From Bacteroidia bacterium (lineage in GTDB: Bacteria > Bacteroidota > Bacteroidia > Flavobacteriales > Schleiferiaceae), in contig JAUHWL010000017.1 of the NCBI GenBank assembly GCA_030424545.1, forward strand, positions 1-56,950: a DNA stretch of 56,950 nt, written 5' to 3'. This document shows, piece after piece, positions 51,600 through 56,950 of the stretch. Every line of letters begins with the position of its first letter. Position 1 is the stretch's first letter. The notes below the pieces were generated by a model. It was not told where the DNA came from and searched no databases. It saw only the letters and a list, made by a program, of their open reading frames with translations. Position numbers and translations under genes: made by a program.

Positions 51600-53522
51600 T
51601 TAATTTGCGCTCCTAATAATGGTAACGGGTCCTTTGTAAATAATATCGCCCCCGTTTTGAAGAATAAAATAGTACGTGCCATCAGGCAATTCATCGCCAC
51701 CCTGGCTTAAACCACCCCATGTATTTTGATAGTCATCAATGGAGTACATTTCTTTCCCCCACCTATCAACTACAATAAATTTGCAGGTTAAATCTCCCGT
51801 TAAAGTTGCCAAGTTTAAGACATCATTATGCCCATCTGCATTGGGGGTAATTACGTTCATAATGTTGGTGGGTTCTGCTTTCGGGTTTAAATAAATGGTT
51901 AGTGAGTCTTTTCCTTTACATCCAAATTCGTCAGTTATTTCTACTATATACGTAGTGCTATCGTGCAAAGGCAGTGTTAAGGGGTTTTGTATAAATTGAT
52001 TATTAAAATAGGCCGGTAAATTGGCGTACCAGAAATAATCTACTCCGCCAAACGCACCAAGCTGTGCGGTTTCGCCTTCATCAATATATTGGTCTGGGCC
52101 AGCATCTACGTTTAAACTCAAGCTAGAAACAGAAATTTGCTGCACCAAAGTATCAAAGCAACCGGGCGGCCAGGTTAGCATAAGCTCTACTTGGTGCGTA
52201 CCTGGAGTACCCCATGTAATGGGTGGCGTTTTTTGGCCAGACCATTGCGAAATATTTGCGCCTGGGCTGATAAGCCAACTAAAGGTTGCATTGGCAGGCC
52301 AAAATCCGTCCGGTTCAAACTCAAATCCTTGTACTTCAAAACAGTTTATGCCCGTGTAGATGATGCTGATGTCTACAAGTTTTTTCACGTTAAAATCAAA
52401 CATAGAAGTATCTGAACAAGATGATCCGGGATTGGCAATTAACATTACTGTATAAACCCCATCGTTAGGATACGTATACTGAGTATTGGGGCTAGTGGAA
52501 GTATCTGCTAAGGTGGTAGGGTCACCAAAAACCCATAGTATGCTGGTATTGTTTATACTTTGAGAAATAAACTTTACCGTTAATCCATCGCATAATATTG
52601 TTGGATCATCTGCCGGGGTAACCATATTGCTTATTGGTCTTCCGCAAGAAACCACGTTAAATTGATAATCTAGTCGTACTGTGCTAAGAAACTGCCCGTT
52701 TCTATACTCACTTACACAAATACCAACTACAAATTGCCCTGTTTGGTTGGGCACTCCTGTTAGCAGTCCAGTTTGTCCATCAATAGTTAAAGGGGTTGAT
52801 GTAGGCATTGGGTCGGTTGGTGTATAGGGCGCAATTAGAGGTACGGGTGTATAAGGTGGTGGGCAGGCTGGGTTTGGTATTGTTGATGAGCAACCTCCAC
52901 CTCCTTGGCCTCCACCAGCTAATATTTCGCACAACTCGTAGTATAAAGAGTCACCATCGCCTTCTACAGCAGCCATAGACAAATTGATGTTTTCATCTAA
53001 ACATAAAATGGTTGGTGCCACAAGCCCAATACGTGGCGAATTGTTACAAAGCGTATCCATACTTGGGATTTGCATTGTATAGGTATTTCCGTAAGTGCCA
53101 GAGTTTGCAACATTTGAAATTGTATTGTTTCGACAACATCTCTGCGAGGAAATAACATAACCACCTGCTAATGGCGGAAGTGTAACCTGCGTTATATAAT
53201 CTGCATATTCTGTGCATAAATTAGGAGGCGTAACAATACACGGATCGTTTGTTGGATTTGCTGCCACCGCCACAGTAGGGCCTTTAGGCGCCTGCAATGT
53301 TTGTATTAAATTATTGTTGATGTCATAAATAGACATAACAGCGTTGGCATCAAAACCAGCACCAGAACCACCACAATCTCTATAAACTCGCAAGGTTATT
53401 TCATAGCTATTATTTCCTAAACAGGTATAAGAAATATCTCCTCCAACCAAATGCGCTCCTCTAACTAAAGGAGACGATAGCATTGAGAGGACAAATAGAA
53501 AAACCAATTTTTTAACAACCAC
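51600..53522 (-). CDS. Large secreted PKD-domain protein with T9SS type B (gliding-motility-type) sorting domain
   Basis: The 640-residue protein starts at a GTG with a signal peptide (LVFLFVLSMLSSPLVRGA). The N-terminal region (HLVGGDISYTCLGNNSYEIT) is the opening shared by many Bacteroidota surface proteins. A PKD-like domain near 320-380 includes FISQSINNTSILWVFGDP. The C-terminal 90 residues (NVITPNADGHNDVLNL, then VDRWGKEMY, ending VTIIRSAN) are the CHU_C/type B domain. It is exported by type IX secretion and attached to the surface, possibly as an adhesin. The Cys-rich first third could form disulphides. Confidence 0.88.
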   Translation of the reverse strand: MVVKKLVFLFVLSMLSSPLVRGAHLVGGDISYTCLGNNSYEITLRVYRDCGGSGAGFDANAVMSIYDINNNLIQTLQAPKGPTVAVAANPTNDPCIVTPPNLCTEYADYITQVTLPPLAGGYVISSQRCCRNNTISNVANSGTYGNTYTMQIPSMDTLCNNSPRIGLVAPTILCLDENINLSMAAVEGDGDSLYYELCEILAGGGQGGGGCSSTIPNPACPPPYTPVPLIAPYTPTDPMPTSTPLTIDGQTGLLTGVPNQTGQFVVGICVSEYRNGQFLSTVRLDYQFNVVSCGRPISNMVTPADDPTILCDGLTVKFISQSINNTSILWVFGDPTTLADTSTSPNTQYTYPNDGVYTVMLIANPGSSCSDTSMFDFNVKKLVDISIIYTGINCFEVQGFEFEPDGFWPANATFSWLISPGANISQWSGQKTPPITWGTPGTHQVELMLTWPPGCFDTLVQQISVSSLSLNVDAGPDQYIDEGETAQLGAFGGVDYFWYANLPAYFNNQFIQNPLTLPLHDSTTYIVEITDEFGCKGKDSLTIYLNPKAEPTNIMNVITPNADGHNDVLNLATLTGDLTCKFIVVDRWGKEMYSIDDYQNTWGGLSQGGDELPDGTYYFILQNGGDIIYKGPVTIIRSAN

Positions 53523-53654
53523 GCACTTAAGTTTTAAAATTTTTAAGGTGTGCTAAGGTAAAAATAAGGCCAATGCAATGCGCTTAAAATTTGCTAGGGG
53601 CTACCTTTGCTTACTCTGTGAAAAACCAACTAACCACTTTGTTATATACAATTC

Positions 53655-53678
53655 ATTTTGTTATTTTAATAACAAAAT
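53655..53678. promoter_or_regulatory. Perfect 11-base dyad upstream of lysA
   Basis: ATTTTGTTATT (53655-53665) pairs exactly with AATAACAAAAT (53668-53678) around TT. It lies about 85 bases before the lysA start and inside the spacer shared with the divergent T9SS gene. It could be a transcription factor site or a hairpin. Confidence 0.45.
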
Positions 53679-53762
53679 ATTATTTATTAGTCAAATACAT
53701 TGTTATCTTACTCAGCATATGCATTATAACTATTTCTTTGCCAGCCTAATTTTAACCCGAAC

Positions 53763-54995
53763 ATGCAAAACTTAGATTTGGTTAAACTCACCGAACAATA
53801 TGGATCGCCACTATTTGTGTACGATGCAACTGTTATCGAACGCCAATACAACAGGCTTACAAATGCTTTTAGTCAAGTTGATTTAAAACTACACTATGCG
53901 TGTAAGGCGCTAAACAACCAAGCCATATTAAAACTGATGCGCAGTTTTGGCGCTGGCCTAGATACTGTTTCTATAGAAGAAGTGCATTTGGGTTTAAAAG
54001 CCGGATTTACGCCAGAAGAAATTATGTACACCCCCAACGGTGTAAGCTTTGAAGAAATTAAGCAAGCCGTAGAACTTGGCGCACAGATTAACATTGACAA
54101 TTTGGTAATGCTTGAGAAATTTGGACACGAATACGGGCATTCTTATCCGGTTTGTGTGCGCCTAAACCCGCATATACTTGCAGGCGGCAACCACAAAATT
54201 TCAGTTGGGCACATCGATTCTAAATTCGGGGTTTCCATCCATCAAGTTCGCCATTTAAAACGCCTAATTGAAGCCTACAACTTGCACGTAAACGGTGTAC
54301 ACATGCACACCGGTAGCGACATACTAGACATTGAAGCGTTTTTAAGAGGTGCAGAGCTTTTGATGGACATTGCCCTTGATTTCCCGGAATTAGAGTACAT
54401 TGATTTTGGCAGCGGTTTTAAAGTTCCTTATAAACCAAGCGATGCCGAAACAAACATTGAAGAACTAGGAGAAAAAATGAGCGCTTTGTTTGCTGATTTT
54501 TGCAAGCAATATGGCAAACAACTCACCTTAGTTTTTGAACCCGGAAAATATCTTGTGAGCCAGGCGGGCGTTTTTCTTGCCTCTGTAAACGTGGTAAAGC
54601 AAACCACCGCCACTGTATTTGCGCAAATAAATAGCGGGTTTAACCACTTTATTCGCCCTATGTTTTATGATGCCTATCACCACATTACCAATGCCAGTAA
54701 TCCAAATGGGCAACCTAGAATTTATACCGTTACCGGCTACATTTGTGAAACAGATACTTTTGGTTGGGACCGTAGTATAAATGAAATTCGCGAAGGCGAT
54801 ATACTGTGCTTTAACAATGCGGGAGCTTATGTATTTACCATGGCCAGCAACTATAATAGCAGAATAAAACCCGCAGAGGTTTTGTTGGTTGATGGACAAG
54901 CACATCTCATCTCCAGAAGACAAAATATAGACGATATTTTAGCTACCCAAGTAGATGTTGGAAATCTCTTTGATAAACCCGTTGAATCCATCTAA
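53763..54995 (+). CDS. lysA: Diaminopimelate decarboxylase
   Basis: The enzyme makes L-lysine from meso-diaminopimelate. It has 410 residues, with PLP lysine K48 in YACKALNNQ, the conserved GHIDSKFGV and HTGSDI segments, the dimer-site motif near EPGKYLV, and CETDTFGWDR. The C-terminal beta domain ends VDVGNLF. The start MQNLDLVKLTEQYGSPLFVYD is canonical. A GNAT gene and aspartate kinase follow on the same strand, giving both the first and the last step of the lysine/diaminopimelate branch in one operon. Confidence 0.95.
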   Translation: MQNLDLVKLTEQYGSPLFVYDATVIERQYNRLTNAFSQVDLKLHYACKALNNQAILKLMRSFGAGLDTVSIEEVHLGLKAGFTPEEIMYTPNGVSFEEIKQAVELGAQINIDNLVMLEKFGHEYGHSYPVCVRLNPHILAGGNHKISVGHIDSKFGVSIHQVRHLKRLIEAYNLHVNGVHMHTGSDILDIEAFLRGAELLMDIALDFPELEYIDFGSGFKVPYKPSDAETNIEELGEKMSALFADFCKQYGKQLTLVFEPGKYLVSQAGVFLASVNVVKQTTATVFAQINSGFNHFIRPMFYDAYHHITNASNPNGQPRIYTVTGYICETDTFGWDRSINEIREGDILCFNNAGAYVFTMASNYNSRIKPAEVLLVDGQAHLISRRQNIDDILATQVDVGNLFDKPVESI

Positions 54996-55024
54996 CTTTA
55001 CAAATTCACAAACAATTCATTTCC

Positions 55025-55522
55025 ATGAATAACTCAATCATTCGTTTTGCTACTAAAAAGGATATGCGTGGCGTACTTGTCCTCATCCATGAGTTAGCCG
55101 AATATGAGCATGCTTCACAAGAAGTTACAGTAACAGAAGAAGACTTAATTAGAGACGGATTTACATCCAATTTATTTAAATGTATTGTTGCCGAATACGA
55201 GGGTAAAATTGTGGGCATGGCCCTCTATTACCCTAGATATTCTACCTGGAAAGGAAAAACAATTCACCTAGAAGATTTTGTAGTAACAGAAGATTTTAGG
55301 CGATTTGGTTTAGGCAAAAGATTGTTTGACGAAGTGGTACTGGAAGCGCAAAAATTTGGAGCTAAAAGATTGGAATGGGCTGTGCTTAATTGGAACGACC
55401 CTGCTATTGATTTTTACACCAAAATTGGTGTGGAATATGAAAAGGATTGGTACTTGGTAAAATTAAGAGAAGACCAACTAAATGAATATGCCTTTACAAC
55501 CAAACATGCTTTATTTGAATAA
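55025..55522 (+). CDS. GNAT acetyltransferase (spermidine/diamine acetyltransferase-like)
   Basis: The 165-residue protein shows the SAT-type pattern: EYEHASQEVTVTEEDLIRDG, ALYYPRYSTWKGKTIHLEDF, the acetyl-CoA loop VTEDFRRFGLGKRLFDEVV and LEWAVLNWNDPAIDFYTKIG. These features match the spermidine/spermine or thialysine N-acetyltransferase branch. It lies between lysA (29-base gap) and aspartate kinase (40-base gap). A substrate with a lysine-like side chain would fit that location, but this is inference. Confidence 0.88.
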   Translation: MNNSIIRFATKKDMRGVLVLIHELAEYEHASQEVTVTEEDLIRDGFTSNLFKCIVAEYEGKIVGMALYYPRYSTWKGKTIHLEDFVVTEDFRRFGLGKRLFDEVVLEAQKFGAKRLEWAVLNWNDPAIDFYTKIGVEYEKDWYLVKLREDQLNEYAFTTKHALFE

Positions 55523-55562
55523 GGCTCAACATCAAAATCATATATAATTTTTCAATTTAGAT

Positions 55563-56816
55563 ATGCGCGTTTTTAAATTTGGTGGTGCATCTGTAAAAAA
55601 TGCTGATGCTGTGCGCAATGTTGCCCACATTATTTCTTTATACACCGATAGGCCTCTTGTTGTGGTAGTTTCTGCCATGGCAAAAACCACAAGCAGTTTA
55701 GAAAATGTTGTTCAATCTTGGCTAAGCCAAAACGAAAATGCAATTCCGCTATTTAAGGATATTATTGAATTCCATCATCAAATAGCGTTGGAGCTTTTTC
55801 CAAATAATAACCCAGAATTAGACCAAAGCATTCAAGATATTTTTGATTACGGCAAAACGCTAATTACATCTTCCGTACCAGAAAACTATAGCCAAGCTTA
55901 TGATGCTCTTGTGCATGTTGGCGAAATATTATCTACCAAAATCATTCATTATTATTTGCTTGAGTTGGGCCATAAAAGCGAGTGGCTAGACACTAAAAAA
56001 ATTGTAACAACCAACAATGCCCATAGAAGGGCCACTGTAGATTGGGAAGAAACATCTGCACAGATAAAAGCCGCCATTAATGAGCCTAACATTTACTTGG
56101 TACAAGGATTTATTGGCAGCACAAAATGCGGAGTACCCACTACATTAGGCAGAGAAGGGTCTGATTATACAGCCAGTGTTTTTGCCAATATTTTGCAAGC
56201 CGAAGAGGTAACCATTTGGAAAGATGTGCCGGGCGTACTAACCGGAGACCCTAAAGTATTCTCTAGCCCCATTTTATTAGAAGAAATTAGTTACAGAGAG
56301 GCTATTGAGTTGGCATATTATGGCGCCTCTGTTATACATCCAAAAACTATACAGCCACTGCAAGAAAAAAACATACCGCTGTTTGTGCGTAGCTTTATGA
56401 ACCCTGAGTTGCCGGGCACTGTAATTGGGAGAGGACTTACGTTAAAACCATTTGCACCCTGTTATATTCTAAAGAAAAACCAGGCCTTACTATCTGTGGC
56501 TACTAGAGATTTAGCCTTTATTGTAGAGGAGCATTTACAGCTTATTTATAAACTATTTCATGAGCATGGACTTACGGTAAATACCATGCAGAATTCTGCT
56601 ATTTCCACTTCATTTTGCGTAAACAATGACCCCAACATTTTACCTAAAGTTGTAGCTGAATTAAACCCATATTTTTCGGTGAAACTTAATGAAGAAGTAG
56701 AGCTATACACCATCAGACACCACAACCCACAAACAAGAGAAGCCATACGAGCGGGCAAAAACCCGTTGCTGGAGCAAATTACAAGAGAAACGTATCAGGT
56801 GGTATTGCATTCTTAA
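55563..56816 (+). CDS. lysC: Aspartate kinase, monofunctional
   Basis: The enzyme phosphorylates L-aspartate, the first step toward lysine, threonine and methionine. It has 417 residues and lacks a homoserine dehydrogenase domain. Visible motifs are KFGGASVKN (4-12), LVQGFIGSTKCGVPTTLGREGSDYTAS with the catalytic loop near 190-206, and VTIWKDVPGVLTGDP near 218-232. The C-terminal ACT-like region follows (AFIVEEHLQLIYKLFHEHG). Placement with lysA suggests a lysine-oriented isoform. A minus-strand gene converges on it with only 7 bases between. Confidence 0.93.
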   Translation: MRVFKFGGASVKNADAVRNVAHIISLYTDRPLVVVVSAMAKTTSSLENVVQSWLSQNENAIPLFKDIIEFHHQIALELFPNNNPELDQSIQDIFDYGKTLITSSVPENYSQAYDALVHVGEILSTKIIHYYLLELGHKSEWLDTKKIVTTNNAHRRATVDWEETSAQIKAAINEPNIYLVQGFIGSTKCGVPTTLGREGSDYTASVFANILQAEEVTIWKDVPGVLTGDPKVFSSPILLEEISYREAIELAYYGASVIHPKTIQPLQEKNIPLFVRSFMNPELPGTVIGRGLTLKPFAPCYILKKNQALLSVATRDLAFIVEEHLQLIYKLFHEHGLTVNTMQNSAISTSFCVNNDPNILPKVVAELNPYFSVKLNEEVELYTIRHHNPQTREAIRAGKNPLLEQITRETYQVVLHS

Positions 56817-56823
56817 ACTGTAC

Positions 56824-56950
56824 TTATCTTAAAATACTAACCGTACCATAAAGCTCATAGTTTTTTGGGCCGTCTTTCAGTTTTGCATAAATAATGCGGT
56901 AACTGTAAACGCCTGCTGGCAATGCTTGACCTTGGCTAGTGCCATCCCAA
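56824..56950 (-). CDS. C-terminal end of a T9SS type B cargo protein (partial)
   Basis: On the minus strand the frame entering from the right edge reads WDGTSQGQALPAGVYSYRII and continues to the end GTVSILR before TAA at 56824-56826. W-DG-x(6)-LPAGxYxYxI is the end of CHU_C/type B sorting domains, as in the protein at 51600-53522. Only the last 41 residues are in the window. The gene ends 7 bases after aspartate kinase and is convergent to it. Confidence 0.75.
   Translation of the reverse strand, partial: WDGTSQGQALPAGVYSYRIIYAKLKDGPKNYELYGTVSILR

Noticed and set aside
53578-53775. 65-residue plus-strand reading frame before lysA
   Set aside because: It spans the perfect dyad and overlaps the lysA start. 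There is no protein signature.

Overview
The window comes from a Bacteroidota chromosome, most likely a free-living aerobic member of the Flavobacteriales or a near relative. The evidence is two kinds of type IX secretion C-terminal sorting domain, a Bacteroidota-type serine palmitoyltransferase, promoter -7 boxes of the TAnnTTTG class, A-rich leaders in place of strong Shine-Dalgarno sites, and moderately AT-rich composition. I see no rRNA, tRNA, CRISPR array, phage or integrase.

Left edge (1-1046): the N-terminus of an IS1182-family transposase runs off the edge. It is followed by a probable IS end, an attC-like inverted repeat, a small membrane-protein gene broken by one stop codon, and REP-like hairpins. 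Then come a polytopic membrane protein and rpe, and a convergent group (2992-6318) that looks like bacterial ceramide synthesis: a YghO/GNAT-type acyltransferase, serine palmitoyltransferase and a short-chain reductase. An outer-membrane barrel and yaaA follow. A three-gene lipoprotein operon (CsgG/LPP20-like) starts behind a sigma-54-type promoter.

11.8-18.4 kb is a fatty-acid beta-oxidation operon (marR, fadN-like, thiolase, acyl-CoA dehydrogenase) with a MarR-type operator. It is interrupted by a four-helix-bundle (23S rRNA intervening-sequence-type) gene and TAGA-rich repeats. Next are a membrane-tethered LuxR regulator with a secreted partner, a CPA-type antiporter, a Crp/Fnr regulator followed by a perfect FNR-type box in front of a DinB-family gene, and acetyl-CoA synthetase.

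25.4-32.9 kb holds the most coherent regulatory circuit. A histidine kinase and NtrC-class regulator are followed by two tandem 15-bp dyads and a -24/-12 promoter. That promoter drives a duplicated-Cys-motif mini-protein, glutamate dehydrogenase, the three-subunit transhydrogenase and an Rnk/GreA-like protein. A structured RNA with a U-tract ends the region.

33-42 kb carries single metabolic genes, then a tight five-gene operon (GNAT, Na+/solute symporter, M20 amidohydrolase, alanine racemase, ornithine-racemase-like enzyme) that suggests uptake and stereochemical processing of amino acids or N-acyl amino acids. 41.9-50.9 kb is accessory: GNAT genes, an unknown secreted protein, degenerate hairpin-rich spacers, a TolB/TPR/AraC regulator with an oxidoreductase and a hydrolase, a T9SS subtilisin, and a solo copy of the IS-end repeat. 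The right end has a T9SS type B adhesin-like protein, the lysA-GNAT-aspartokinase operon, and the C-terminus of another type B cargo protein.
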